Positions 52,387 through 62,400 of a DNA stretch of 64,000 nt are shown piece by piece (position 1 is the first letter of the stretch; each line of letters begins with the position of its first letter). The stretch comes from Micromonospora alfalfae. GTDB lineage: Bacteria > Actinomycetota > Actinomycetes > Mycobacteriales > Micromonosporaceae. The notes under the pieces were generated by a model. It saw only the letters and a program-made list of their open reading frames with translations. It did not search any database and was not told where the DNA came from. A program made the position numbers and the translations under genes. The stretch lies in contig NZ_JAKKFH010000045.1 of NCBI RefSeq assembly GCF_022230925.1, positions 310,001-374,000 on the forward strand, written 5' to 3'.

Positions 52387-52503
52387 TGTCGTACCTCCCC
52401 AGGCGCCAGTAAAAGACAACGCTGTCTGAACCCCGTAGTCAATGGTTTCCGCCGGGGCGGCCACCCGTGATCCACTGCGGCTCGCCGGGACGCGCGCCCG
52501 CTC

Positions 52504-53238
52504 TCAGAAGGTCAACAGGCGGAACTCGCCCACCGGCCGGAAGCCGAGGCCGCGGTAGACCGACTCACCGACGGCCGACGAGGTGAGGGCGGCGGTGCGG
52601 GCACCCCGCTCGGCGGCCAGATCCAGCGCCGCCCTGGTCATTGCCGCGCCGACGCCCCTGCGGCGCTGCTCGGGCTGGGTGGCGACGAAGTAGAGGGTGA
52701 CCAGACCGCGGCTGATCCAGGCGACGGCCGTCGCGACCACCCGGCCGTCATCAAGGCGGCCGGCCAGCCGGAGCACAGTGCCGTCGCCGCTGAACGCCTT
52801 CTCCCGTTCGATCGTCGCCGCCACACCGTCCGCCGGGATTCCGGACACCCGGGCATACGCCGGCACGAACGTGGCGAGGTCGGTGGTCTCGGCGATCCGC
52901 ACACCGGCCGGAATCGGCACCTCGGCCACCGCCCCGATCCCCACGGTCATGATCGGCATGCGGGCGACCTGCACCGCTCCGAGGGCGACCAGACCGTCGG
53001 CGGTGCCGGCGTCGCTGTCCGGGCCAACCCACCAGACCCGGGGTACGCCGTGCAGGCGCTCGCGGGCCTCGGCGAGCGCGTCCTGCGCTGTGCGCCCGAC
53101 CACCCGCAGCACGCCGTTGAGGGGTGCGTGCGGCACGTTACTGCGGTAGGTCGGGAGGTCCGGCCCCCCGGCGACACCGATGTTCCAACCGAGCAGATAC
53201 GCCCGGTGCGCGGCCAGCACCGCGTCGAGAGGCTTCAT
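52504..53238 (-). CDS. GNAT N-acetyltransferase
   Basis: A 244-residue protein: an N-terminal part with PRVWWVGPDSDAGTADGLVA and a C-terminal GNAT domain with LYFVATQPEQRRRGVGAAMT and GESVYRGLGFRPVGEF. The layout is a tandem or extended GNAT, with the N-terminal half degenerate. ATG at 53238; the upstream extension of the frame is in the divergent promoter space. Confidence 0.88.
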   Translation of the reverse strand: MKPLDAVLAAHRAYLLGWNIGVAGGPDLPTYRSNVPHAPLNGVLRVVGRTAQDALAEARERLHGVPRVWWVGPDSDAGTADGLVALGAVQVARMPIMTVGIGAVAEVPIPAGVRIAETTDLATFVPAYARVSGIPADGVAATIEREKAFSGDGTVLRLAGRLDDGRVVATAVAWISRGLVTLYFVATQPEQRRRGVGAAMTRAALDLAAERGARTAALTSSAVGESVYRGLGFRPVGEFRLLTF

Positions 53239-53353
53239 GATCTGGATCGTAACGCGGGGGTCGCACGCTCTCGGCCAGCGGAAACGGCTCGGATCGGCCG
53301 CTGTGACCGGCGGTACTTTGTCGATCGTTCCAGATAGCGGGTAGCGTTCAGCC

Positions 53354-53935
53354 ATGGCCCGCACCCGTGAGTTCGACCTCGACGCCGCTGTCGACGCTGC
53401 CATGGACGTGTTCCGGAGAAAGGGCTACGAGGGCACCTCCATGCGGGACCTCTCCGAGGCGACCGGCCTGGGCAGCGGCTCGATCTACGCGGCGTTCGGC
53501 AGCAAGGACGGCCTCTACCTGGCGGTGCTCGACCTGTACCGGCAGCGCTACGCCACACCGATGGTCGATCTGCTGCGCTCGGGCAACGATCCGCGGGCGG
53601 TCATCCGTGAGGTGTTCATCGGCGCCGTGGACGACATCACCGGCGACGGCCGGTACCTCTCCTGCCTGATCGTCGGGGCGTCGATGGAACGGGCGCACCA
53701 GGATGTGCGGGTCGCCGAGCGGCTTCGCTCGACCACCCAGTCCCTGGAGTTGGCGCTCTACGACCTGCTCGCCGAGGCGCAGTTGCGGGGTCAGATCACC
53801 ACCGACCGCAGCGCCACCGACCTGGCCGGCTTCCTGGTCACCAGCCTTCAGGGCCTGCGGGTGATGGGTGCCATCAACCCGGATCGGGCGGCGCTGACGC
53901 GTTACGCAGAGGTCGCGCTCACCTGCCTGAACTGA
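53354..53935 (+). CDS. TetR-family regulator (QacR/AcrR type)
   Basis: A 193-residue regulator. The HTH is YEGTSMRDLSEATGLGSGSI followed by YAAFGSKDGLY; the C-terminal part has the TetR_C-like SLQGLRVMGAINPDRAALTR. It precedes an NADPH:quinone oxidoreductase gene by 48 bases, the usual YcnC-type arrangement, so it likely represses this gene in response to an electrophile or quinone. Confidence 0.92.
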   Translation: MARTREFDLDAAVDAAMDVFRRKGYEGTSMRDLSEATGLGSGSIYAAFGSKDGLYLAVLDLYRQRYATPMVDLLRSGNDPRAVIREVFIGAVDDITGDGRYLSCLIVGASMERAHQDVRVAERLRSTTQSLELALYDLLAEAQLRGQITTDRSATDLAGFLVTSLQGLRVMGAINPDRAALTRYAEVALTCLN

Positions 53936-53983
53936 ACACCGGACACGGTCGGCGGCCGGGGCGCCCGAAATGAGGAGTCGAGC

Positions 53984-54940
53984 ATGAGAGCGGTCGGACT
54001 GCTGCGCTACGGCGGGCCCGAGGTGCTGCGGGTGGTCGAGCTTCCGACGCCGCACGCCGGCCCGGGCGAGGTTCGCATCCGCGTACGCGCCGCGGCGGTC
54101 AACCCCGCGGACACCCTGATCCGGGCCGGTATGACGCCGGTGCGACTGCGCGGCAGCGATCCGCTGCTGCCCGGCCAGGACATCGCCGGCACCATCGATG
54201 AGGTGGGCTCCGACACCAGTGGCGCGCTCGCCCCGGGTGACCCGGTGATGGCCATGATCAACCCGACCCGGGCGGCCGGCGGCGGGTACGCCGAGTGGGT
54301 GGTGCTCCCGGAGGCCTGGGTGGTGCCCGCTCCGGCGGGCGTGTCACCCGCCGAGGCGGCCACTCTGCCGTTGAACGGGTTGACGGCACTGCACGCCCTG
54401 GACCAGTTGCGGCTGCCACCCGGCAGCACCCTCGCGGTGACCGGCGCGGCCGGTGCCGTCGGCGGGTACGCGGTCCAGCTCGCCAAGGCCGCCGGTCACC
54501 GGGTGTTGGCCGACGCGTCGCCGAGTGACACCGAACTGGTCGCCGCGCTCGGGGCCGACGTGACGGTCACCCGAGGTCCAGATGTCGCCGACCGTTTCCA
54601 GGAGCATGCCCCGGACGGGGTGGACGCCGCTGTCGACGCCGCGTTGCTCGGCGGCGCGTTGCTGCCCGCGGTACGCGACGGGGGCGTCGTGGCGCTACTG
54701 CGCGGCGGGCCCGATCCGGTGCTTCGGGCGCAGGCCGACCAGCGCAGGATCGACATGGTGTCCGCGTACGTGCACGAGTACGACGGGCGCCCCGACAAGC
54801 TCGACCTGCTTCGGCGACTCGCCGAGGAGGGGGCGCTGACCCTGCGGGTCGCCGGCCGGTTCCCGCCGCAGGAGGCGGCCCGCGCGCATCAGCTCCTGGA
54901 AGCGGGAGGGGTGCGCGGCCGGTTGGTCATCGAGTTCTGA
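53984..54940 (+). CDS. NADPH:quinone oxidoreductase-like medium-chain reductase
   Basis: A 318-residue zinc-free MDR protein: RVRAAAVNPADTLIRAGMTP, LPGQDIAGTIDEVG and the nucleotide motif STLAVTGAAGAVGGYAVQLA. It lacks the Cys ligands of zinc alcohol dehydrogenases, as in quinone oxidoreductases. Substrate unknown. The upstream TetR gene is its probable regulator, and GAGGAG precedes the ATG at 53984. Confidence 0.92.
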   Translation: MRAVGLLRYGGPEVLRVVELPTPHAGPGEVRIRVRAAAVNPADTLIRAGMTPVRLRGSDPLLPGQDIAGTIDEVGSDTSGALAPGDPVMAMINPTRAAGGGYAEWVVLPEAWVVPAPAGVSPAEAATLPLNGLTALHALDQLRLPPGSTLAVTGAAGAVGGYAVQLAKAAGHRVLADASPSDTELVAALGADVTVTRGPDVADRFQEHAPDGVDAAVDAALLGGALLPAVRDGGVVALLRGGPDPVLRAQADQRRIDMVSAYVHEYDGRPDKLDLLRRLAEEGALTLRVAGRFPPQEAARAHQLLEAGGVRGRLVIEF

Positions 54941-54978
54941 TCCCGGCGTCCGCTGCGGCGCGGGGTCGCCGGTGCGAC

Positions 54979-55011
54979 GGGCCGGCCACCTTCGCCGAAG
55001 GTGGCCGGCCC
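54979..55011 (+). terminator. Terminator after the oxidoreductase gene
   Basis: GGGCCGGCCACCTTC (54979-54993) pairs perfectly with 54997-55011 around a 3-base loop. Confidence 0.85.
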
Positions 55012-55058
55012 GCAATCACTGTGGTCTGGCGGCTCCGCCAGCGGTGGAGCTGGCTGGT

Positions 55059-55301
55059 TCACAGCGGCGGTGCGATGTCCCGCCGCTCCTCGACCTGGCG
55101 ATACTCCACCGGCTGCTCGGTGGTGGTGACGACCTGGCGGCGGCGACCCCAGATCAGCGTGGTCATGATCAGGCCGAGCACGCCGGCGCCCATCAGGATC
55201 CAACCGACCACGTCGAGGTTGATGCCGCCGACGCTCGCGTCCAGTGCGAAGGTGAGGATCGCGCCGAGCGCGATCAGGAAGATGCTGGTGCCGATACCCA
55301 C
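55059..55301 (-). CDS. DUF6458 family small membrane protein
   Basis: An 80-residue protein with two membrane helices: MGIGTSIFLIALGAILTFAL and VVGWILMGAGVLGLIMTTLI, then a basic turn (WGRRRQ) and a polar tail. It matches the DUF6458 family of actinobacteria in length and layout. AAGGAGG precedes the ATG. Function unknown. Confidence 0.88.
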   Translation of the reverse strand: MGIGTSIFLIALGAILTFALDASVGGINLDVVGWILMGAGVLGLIMTTLIWGRRRQVVTTTEQPVEYRQVEERRDIAPPL

Positions 55302-55389
55302 GACAGCCTCCTTAAGGGGGTGTGGTGCGCTGTCGAGCCCTTCAGTACCCCGGCCGGGACCAGCGCAACCGTGACCGGCCAGGGTGCCG

Positions 55390-55407
55390 TGCCAAGCGAT
55401 CTTGGCA
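55390..55407. promoter_or_regulatory. Palindrome before the second tRNA cluster
   Basis: TGCCAAGCGATCTTGGCA is a perfect palindrome with a CGAT centre. It sits six bases before TAGAGT (55413-55418), a possible -10 for the tRNA transcript. Confidence 0.4.
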
Positions 55408-55448
55408 TCGGGTAGAGTTCACCTGTCGCCGGCGCTTGCCGGGGACGT

Positions 55449-55521
55449 GCGGACGTAGCGCAGCTGGTAGCGCATCACCTTGCCAAGGTGAGGGTCGCGG
55501 GTTCGAATCCCGTCGTCCGCT
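55449..55521 (+). tRNA. tRNA-Gly (GCC), second copy
   Basis: Identical over the full 73 bases to the copy at 51546-51618, with the same GCGGACG acceptor, GCC anticodon and discriminator T. Confidence 0.97.
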
Positions 55522-55569
55522 CGCGATCCGCCCCATTGGGGCTTGGCTGCCGGGTTCGGCGGCCGCCAC

Positions 55570-55644
55570 GGGCGATTGGCGCAGTGGGAGCGCGCTTCCC
55601 TGACACGGAAGAGGTCACTGGTTCAAACCCAGTATCGCCCACCA
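55570..55644 (+). tRNA. tRNA-Val (GAC), second copy
   Basis: 75 bases including encoded CCA (55642-55644). Anticodon loop CTGACAC (GAC), against TTGACAC in the first copy; the rest matches. Confidence 0.97.
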
Positions 55645-55651
55645 GCTCAGC

Positions 55652-55678
55652 GGCCACATCCGATCGATGGATGTGGCC
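55652..55678 (+). terminator. Terminator after second tRNA-Val
   Basis: GGCCACATCC (55652-55661) pairs exactly with GGATGTGGCC (55669-55678), followed by TCTTGCT. Confidence 0.85.
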
Positions 55679-55701
55679 TCTTGCTATTGCTGGGTGACCA
55701 A

Positions 55702-55734
55702 CCCACCTCAGGCGAGCGAGCTCGCTGAGGTGGG
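55702..55734. terminator. Terminator-like hairpin before the lipoprotein gene end
   Basis: CCCACCTCAG plus CGAGC pairs with GCTCG plus CTGAGGTGGG with one bulged G. It lies just after the stop codon of the minus-strand lipoprotein gene. Confidence 0.7.
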
Positions 55735-55748
55735 CCCAGAAACGGGGC

Positions 55749-56561
55749 TCAACTCCAGCTAAGCCCGGCGAGTTGTTGCTTGAACTGTTTCAGGGTGAAG
55801 CCGTGGCTGTCGGGCGGTACAAGCGACAGGGAGTAGGTGACCTGCCCGAGCTCCCACCAGACCGTCCAAGAGCCTGGTGCGCCGTAGGTAGTGATGATGC
55901 CTTGCTGTGAGCGGATTGGGACCGTGGCGACAGTGGCGGGCCGGTGCACCCTGGTTGTGGGCTGCGCGTCGAGGAGCAGCGTTGTGCCGCCAGGGTCGCG
56001 AAAGCTCTGAAACCAGCGTTCGTCGGGCCGCAGGTGTCCTCCGGAAGGATCCCACCGCTTGTCTGCAAGGACGTCCGGCACATCCCGCTGAAAGTAGGTC
56101 GGATGCGGCCGGGTGGTGGTGGCGTCGCGCAGAACTCTGTCACCGAGGGGTTTCTGCAGCGACACGAAAGCGGGCGCAGCGTCACCGGTGGTGGCGCAGG
56201 CTTCTTCCTCTGCTCGCACAGTGCTCGTGGTCACCGAAATGACCACCTGGGTTTCGTCCTGATGGGTGATCGTCGCCTCGGGGGAACGCGTGGGCTCTCC
56301 GCAGTTTGCACTGTCTATGCCGGTGGCCACGGTGATCGAGGTGTCGTCGCGAGCGACGACCGCTGCGACCCATGGCAGCACGACGGATCCATCCGGCGTC
56401 GAGGCTCGATTCTCATGCTGTGGTGCCGCCGACGCGGACGGTGTCGCCTCTTGTGGAGGTTCCGCTACGGCGTCTCGGCGACCTGTTCCGCAGGCACCAC
56501 ATAGCGTCGCGACGAGCACTGCTGCGGTGATGCGGACAACCTTGCGCGAGCTAATGATCAC
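55749..56561 (-). CDS. Predicted lipoprotein, unknown function
   Basis: About 270 residues from one of two adjacent GTG codons (56561 or 56564). Basic start (IISSRKVVR), hydrophobic core and a lipobox-like LCGAC suggest a lipoprotein. The rest is polar, with EEEACATTGDAAPAFVSLQK, PTYFQRDVPDVLADKRWDP and a beta-rich GSWTVWWELGQVTYSLSLVP near the end. No known domain. Base composition appears lower in GC than the neighbours, a possible sign of transfer beside a tRNA. Confidence 0.75.
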   Translation of the reverse strand: MIISSRKVVRITAAVLVATLCGACGTGRRDAVAEPPQEATPSASAAPQHENRASTPDGSVVLPWVAAVVARDDTSITVATGIDSANCGEPTRSPEATITHQDETQVVISVTTSTVRAEEEACATTGDAAPAFVSLQKPLGDRVLRDATTTRPHPTYFQRDVPDVLADKRWDPSGGHLRPDERWFQSFRDPGGTTLLLDAQPTTRVHRPATVATVPIRSQQGIITTYGAPGSWTVWWELGQVTYSLSLVPPDSHGFTLKQFKQQLAGLSWS

Positions 56562-56690
56562 CACCGCAGCCTGCCATAAAAGTGGAAGCCCACCGCTGCC
56601 CCTCACTGCACCGAGCCGGTGACCACCGACGAGCCAGCCGCTCGGGCGAATGCTCCGGGATCTGTGGGCAGCCCTCGGTTTTATAGTCGG

Positions 56691-59450
56691 TCACTCGCCG
56701 GCGCGGAGTACCTCGCTCAGCCGGTCGCGTCGCCGCAGCGCCGACTCCACAGGTACGACAGCGGCGGCCGTCGCCAGCAGCGCCACGCTCACCAGGCCCA
56801 GCAGCCACCACGGCAGGACCGCCGTCGGATCGGCGGCCTGACCGGTGAGCAGCCACAGGTCGAGCGGGCCGAGCGTCAGGCGCGCGAGCAGGGCCCCGAG
56901 CAGCGGGCCGCACACCGCGGTGACGACCACCGGCGGCAGCAGCTCTCCGGCGGCGACCCAGCGGGCGTCGCGTGGCCGCAGGCCCAGGGTCCGCAGTCGG
57001 GTCAGGGTCTGCCACCGCTGCGAGGCGCCGGCGGCGGCGGCGAGCATGAGGCCGAGCAACCCCAGCGCCAGCAGCACCGCGGCGGCCGTCCACGCCAGCC
57101 GTACCAGCCCTGCCGTCAGCGGAGCCACCCGCTGCGCCCGCAGGACGTCCGCCCGCAGCACGACGTCGGAGGCGACTCCGGTGTTCGACACGGCCCGGCC
57201 CGCGCCGGGGCCGGTCACCCAGACGGTGTTCGGAACGGCGGGCAGCCCGGCGTCGGCGAGGGCCGCGGCGTCCACGATGACGACGTCGGTGGCGCCGCCG
57301 ACCGAGGGAGCGGCACCGACGGCGGCGAGCCGGATCGCCGGGGCCCCGTCCCGGGGTAGCTGCAGCCGCGTGCCGGTCCGCAGATCGCCGTCACTCGAAC
57401 GGACCAGCGCTGGGACCTCCCCGGGGCCAGGACCGGGTGCCCTGAGCCGGGCCAACGCCGGCGCGTCGGGCAGCGGAGTGGTGGCCAGCAGGCGCTGGAA
57501 CGCCGCAGTGTCCACGACGACCAGGCGTGGGGTGAGCAGCGTCGATTCGCTGAAGACGCGTGCCGAGTTGGTCACCTGCGCGACGACGACCTGCCCCACC
57601 CCCGGTGCGGCGGCGATGCGCTCGGCGAGTGCGGGCGTGGCGGCCTCGGCGTCGGCGCCGACGTCGAGGCGGGCGTCGGCGCCGACGGTGCTCCACGCGC
57701 CGTCGGTCAGGCCCCGGGTGACGGTGGCGCCGAGGATGAGCGCGAACGACGCGAGCGCCGTGGTGCTGACCAGAACCAGCAGCGGCAGCGCACGCCCGGC
57801 CGTTGTGGCCGCCTGGGCGGCACTGAACACGGCCAGCGGGCGGCGCGAGCGCAGGGCCTCTCGGAGCGCGAACCGCGCCCCGAGGGGCAGTAGCCGGAGC
57901 AGGACGAGCGCGCCGACGAGCGCGCCCAGAGCGAGGGCGCTGATCGGCAGGATGAGGTCGCCGGTCAGCTCACCGCTGTCACCGTCGGAGTCGACGGGCA
58001 GGAGCCCGCGCTGGTGCAGTGTGACGAAGGCGGCCACCGCGGCGATCAGGACAGCCGCCTCCACCGCGGTGCGGCGCAACTGACCGGTGGCCCGGATCCA
58101 GCGCCGAGCGGCCCGGTTGGCGGGTTGGCGTCGGTCACGGCTGGCGCGGGCGGCGGCGAGGGTGCCGAACGCCGGGCCGGCGAGGGCCCCGGCCAGGACC
58201 ACGGGAACCGCCCAGGTCCAGGAGACGCCCGGAGCGGCCGCGCGCGCGAGCGCGAGCCCGACGGCGGCGGCCGACACCGACACCACAGTGGACTCGATGA
58301 TCAGTTCCGCGCCGAGGTCGGGTAGCGCCGCCCCACGCTGCCGGGCGACACTCAGCACCGGGGTACGGCGGCGGGCCAGCAGGTTGGCGGCGAGCAGCAG
58401 GACCAGCACCGTGGCGGTCAGGACCCCGGCGAGCAGGACGGCGGCCTGTGTGGAAGCGGCGCTGTTCCGGGTACGGGCGTCGCGCAGGGCGGTGTCGAGC
58501 TGCGATTCCCACTTCAGGGACTGGTCGCGGTCGCTCGATGAGCCCGAGGTCGCCTTGAGCTTGACCACCTGGGCGGCGAGCGCCGCTGCGGCGTCCCAGG
58601 TGAGCGCGTCGGGAACGGGTGCGAAGTGGACGGTGCGTCGCAGTTGGTCCTCGTCGACGGCGAGCCGGGCGTCCGGTAACGACTCGCGCGACAGCAGGCC
58701 GGCGAACCGGGTGGTCCCCGGGCCGTCGGCGCCGGGCACGGGGCGCAGGAGCGCCGCGGCGAGCCGCCAGGCAGGGTCGGCGCTGTCAGTGGGTCGGTAG
58801 ATCCCGCTGATCCGGACGTCCTTGTCGCGACCCTGGCCGTCCTTCACCGGGATTCGATCGCCGGGGCCGAGATCGAGTGCGGCGGCGTCCGCCTCGGAGA
58901 GGCCGACCTGCACCGGCCAGGGCGGTCCGCCGTAGGGGACCTCGACGTACTCGTCGGAGACGGTGGGACCGGGCGGGCTGCCGGCGATCCAGGTCACGTC
59001 CGGGCCGTCGAGGTCACCGGCCAGGTAGGTGAACTGGAAGGTACGCGGCGCGTTGCCGTCGGTGATGGTGAGGATCGGGCCGTTGACAGCGGTGACTGGC
59101 GGGAGCAGCGCGGCGTCCAGGTCGGGCCCGAGGGCCGATGTCGCCCGGTCGCGGAAGTCGCCGAGGTCATCGGCGAGGTGGGGCATGCGGACCCGCCCGC
59201 CGGTCGGTCCGTCGTCGCGTTCCCAGTTGGCGTGGACGAGGACGTTCGAGTCCTGGCCGGCGCGGCGGACCGTGTCCCGCACGGCGTCGTCGGCGGCGGC
59301 GCGGAGCAGCGCCGGCGCTGCTCCGGCGAGCAGCGCGACGGCCGCGATGACGGCGGCGGTGAGCAGCAGCGGTCCGACGTCGGCACGGCCACGGCCGCGG
59401 ATACTGGGCCAGTGCGGCGTCGGCCACCGACGGGTCAGCCACCGCTTCAC
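56691..59450 (-). CDS. FtsX/MacB-type ABC transporter permease
   Basis: A 919-residue permease with two large FtsX-like halves. An N-terminal helix (VGPLLLTAAVIAAVALLAGA) is followed by a large extracytoplasmic region (about residues 50-330), then helix groups at about 335-520 and 555-640, a second extracytoplasmic domain, and C-terminal helices. It ends in SALRRRDRLSEVLRAGE. GTG at 59450 overlaps the preceding permease stop (GTGA). The operon continues upstream with a second permease and two ATPases. Confidence 0.88.
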   Translation of the reverse strand: MKRWLTRRWPTPHWPSIRGRGRADVGPLLLTAAVIAAVALLAGAAPALLRAAADDAVRDTVRRAGQDSNVLVHANWERDDGPTGGRVRMPHLADDLGDFRDRATSALGPDLDAALLPPVTAVNGPILTITDGNAPRTFQFTYLAGDLDGPDVTWIAGSPPGPTVSDEYVEVPYGGPPWPVQVGLSEADAAALDLGPGDRIPVKDGQGRDKDVRISGIYRPTDSADPAWRLAAALLRPVPGADGPGTTRFAGLLSRESLPDARLAVDEDQLRRTVHFAPVPDALTWDAAAALAAQVVKLKATSGSSSDRDQSLKWESQLDTALRDARTRNSAASTQAAVLLAGVLTATVLVLLLAANLLARRRTPVLSVARQRGAALPDLGAELIIESTVVSVSAAAVGLALARAAAPGVSWTWAVPVVLAGALAGPAFGTLAAARASRDRRQPANRAARRWIRATGQLRRTAVEAAVLIAAVAAFVTLHQRGLLPVDSDGDSGELTGDLILPISALALGALVGALVLLRLLPLGARFALREALRSRRPLAVFSAAQAATTAGRALPLLVLVSTTALASFALILGATVTRGLTDGAWSTVGADARLDVGADAEAATPALAERIAAAPGVGQVVVAQVTNSARVFSESTLLTPRLVVVDTAAFQRLLATTPLPDAPALARLRAPGPGPGEVPALVRSSDGDLRTGTRLQLPRDGAPAIRLAAVGAAPSVGGATDVVIVDAAALADAGLPAVPNTVWVTGPGAGRAVSNTGVASDVVLRADVLRAQRVAPLTAGLVRLAWTAAAVLLALGLLGLMLAAAAGASQRWQTLTRLRTLGLRPRDARWVAAGELLPPVVVTAVCGPLLGALLARLTLGPLDLWLLTGQAADPTAVLPWWLLGLVSVALLATAAAVVPVESALRRRDRLSEVLRAGE

Positions 59451-62400
59451 GGCGCCACCCGCAGGTGCGTGGCGTCGGCCCGACGGACCTGGACGGTGAC
59501 CACGACGGCGACCGCCAGCATGCATCCGGCCAGCAGTACGGCGAGCAGTGCGGCCTCGGCTGGCCACGGCCAGTGTGCCTGGGTGGCCGGGACGGGCGCG
59601 GCGCCGGTTTCGGAGCGCACGAGCAGGGGAGCGACGACGCGGGTGGCGAGCGCGCCGACGGCCGCGCCCGCCGCGAGCACCGGCAGCAGGACCCCGGCGT
59701 GCTGGCCGAGCAGCACGGCCCGGATGCCGCGTCGGGACATCCCCAGGCCGCGCAGCCGCGTCACCTCGACGGCGCGGGCCTGGAGATCACAGGTGACGTG
59801 CAGGACGACGCCGGCCAGCAGCAGCAGGGCTGCGGCCGGGACGATGAGGCGCAGCGCGGCCGGCAGCCCTGCGAGCAACGGGCCGCCGATGAGGCGGGCG
59901 GTCTCCGCCTCGCGGGTCGCGACGGCGCCCAGGTGCAGGGCGGTGGCCCGCTCGGCGGCACCGGGGCCGGCCGGGTGGCCGACCCACCAGGCGTCGACCG
60001 GGAACGTCAGGTCGCCGGTGACGGCACGTGCGCGGGACAGCGTGTCCAGGTCGGCCAGGACGGCGACGGCGCCGGGGGCGGACGGGACGGCCGGCACGAC
60101 CTCGGTGACGACGACCGGGACGGGCGTGATGCCGACAGTGACGCTGAGCTGGCTGCCGCTCTCGACACCGACCTCGCTGGCGAAGCGGGCGGACACGGCG
60201 ACGGGCACCGGGCCGGGGTCCGGGAAGGCGGTGGCGACGAGGGTCCGGGCGGCGTCCTCGACGCCGCCGAGGTCGACGGTCGCGGCCATCCGCAACGTGG
60301 TTCCCGTCGGGGTGGCGGACACCATGACGGTCGGGTCCCTCAGCCTGCTCGGGATCGGCGGCGCGGAGGTGGCTGTCCAATCCGATCCGTCGGTGGGATC
60401 CTCCGCCGGCCCGGCGGGGGGAACTGTGAGTGTGACGGCTACGGCGACAGGTCCGCCGCCCGCGTCGGCGGTGACCGGCAGGGCGACAGCGACGAGACGC
60501 AGCCCGTCAGCCGTCGCGCAGGCGGGCAGCCGAAACTCCCTGCCGTCGAGCGGTACGGCGGGACCGGTGCAGGCCGTGCGTAGGCCGGTGGCGTCCTGCA
60601 GCATCAGCCGGGGCGTCACGACGGGCGGAGTGTCACCGGCGGCGGTCCCGCTCAGTACGAGCGGGGCGCCAGCCGGAACGGCGAGGCCGTTGACCCGGGT
60701 GGGTGGTGCCAGCGTGGCACCCACGTCGGCCCATCCGCGGTCGTTGTCCAGCCGCCCCCGCAGCAGCGCGTCGGCGCGGGTGGTGTCGACGGCGACCAGG
60801 CGCGGCGCGTCACCGGCGCTGCCGAGCCACTGACCGACGGCGGTGCCACGGTCGAGGGCCGGACTCACCGCACCCGCGGTGGCCGCGCTGAGGACCGCGC
60901 CGTCGCCGGCCACCGGCGCCGTGCTGAGGGTGAGTGCCAGGTCGGTGCCGACGGCGAGCGCGGCCTGGTCGCGCTGCGACTGGTGCCACGTGTCGTCGAA
61001 GGCGAGGCCGAAGGTCCCGGCCGCGCAGGCCAGCCCGACGAGCAGCCCGGCGGCGACCGCCTGTGGCCGGCGGGCGGCCTCGGCGACCGCCAGCGGAAAC
61101 GCCAGCCCGCGGGCGCGGTACGCCAACCGGTCGGCGCCGCGCAGGGCCGGTAGTACCACCCGGAGTGCCAGGGCGGCACCCGCGGTGAGCAGCAGCGCCG
61201 GCGCGAGCATCCGGACCGCGTCGGCGCGTGGGCTGGCGTCGGTGGGCTGCGCGTACAGCTGCCACCATCCGGCGGCGGCGAAGACCGCGAGCATCAGGTC
61301 GGCACCGGATCGGGCCAGCAGTTCGCGGCGGGTGCGCTGGTCGCTGGCTGCCGGGACGGGCCGGATCGCCAGGACGATGAGGACAGCGGCGAGCACCAGC
61401 GCACCGCCGACCACAGCGAGGACCTGGGCGCCGACGACGGCCGGCCGGACGGTCAGGCCGGCGCCGTCCAGCGGCGGCAGGTGGGTCAGGCCGGCGTGCA
61501 GGGCCGACGAGGCCGGTATCGCGAGCGCGGCGGCGACGGCGGCGACGAACCCGGCCTCGACCGTCGCGGTGGCGGCGAGTTGGCGACGGCTGGCGCCCAG
61601 GGCCGACCGCAGGGCGGTCTCGTCGGCGCGTATGCCAGTGGTCAGCCGGCCGGCGAGGACGAGTGCCGTCGCGGCCAGGACACCGCCGAGGACGGCGATG
61701 GCGAGCACAGCGGCGGCGGTGACGTGCCGTTGGTCGTCGGCGGACCGCAGGGTCGCCGGCAGTTCGGAGGCGACACGGGCGAGTTGAACGCGGTCGCCGA
61801 GGGTGCCGGCCAGCCGGCGGTCGACACCGTCGACGGCCTCAACCACTGTCTCCAGGTCGTGGCGGTTGCTGTGGGACAGGTCCGGATGGGCGGTGACCTC
61901 CATCCGGTCGACGGTGGCACCGGTGGTGACCAGGTCGGCCAGGTCGACGAGGAACGGGCCGTAGGCGTTGACCGGCTGCATGAAGCGGCCGTCCCGGTAG
62001 CCGGCGGCGGAGCCGGCCGTGGCCAGCGGGTCGCGGTCCCAGCCACGCGCCGGCAGCGGGCGTACGACACCGACGACGAGCACGTCGATGGGTGGGACGG
62101 GCGCGTGAGCCAGTTCGGCACCGAGGCGCACCCGGCGACCGGGGGTGAGGCCGAGCAGTTGTGCCGTGGACTCCAGCAGCACCGCGTCGCCGGGGTGCTG
62201 TGGCCACCGTCCGGTGACCAGCTCGCTGCGGGCCGGCAGGTCGTCCAGCCCCGACAGGTACGCCTGGGCCGGGACTGTGGTGCCGGTGGCGAGCCCGGGC
62301 GGCAGCGCCCGCAGCACCGTCGACGCCCGCGCGGTTGTTGTCACCGGGAACGGTGCGAGGGTGGAGGCCACCACCGTGCGGGTGTCGGCGGCGACGGACG

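Noticed and set aside
51546..55644. Integrative element between tRNA direct repeats
   Set aside because: No integrase, excisionase, replication or transfer genes lie between; the genes are ordinary chromosomal types.
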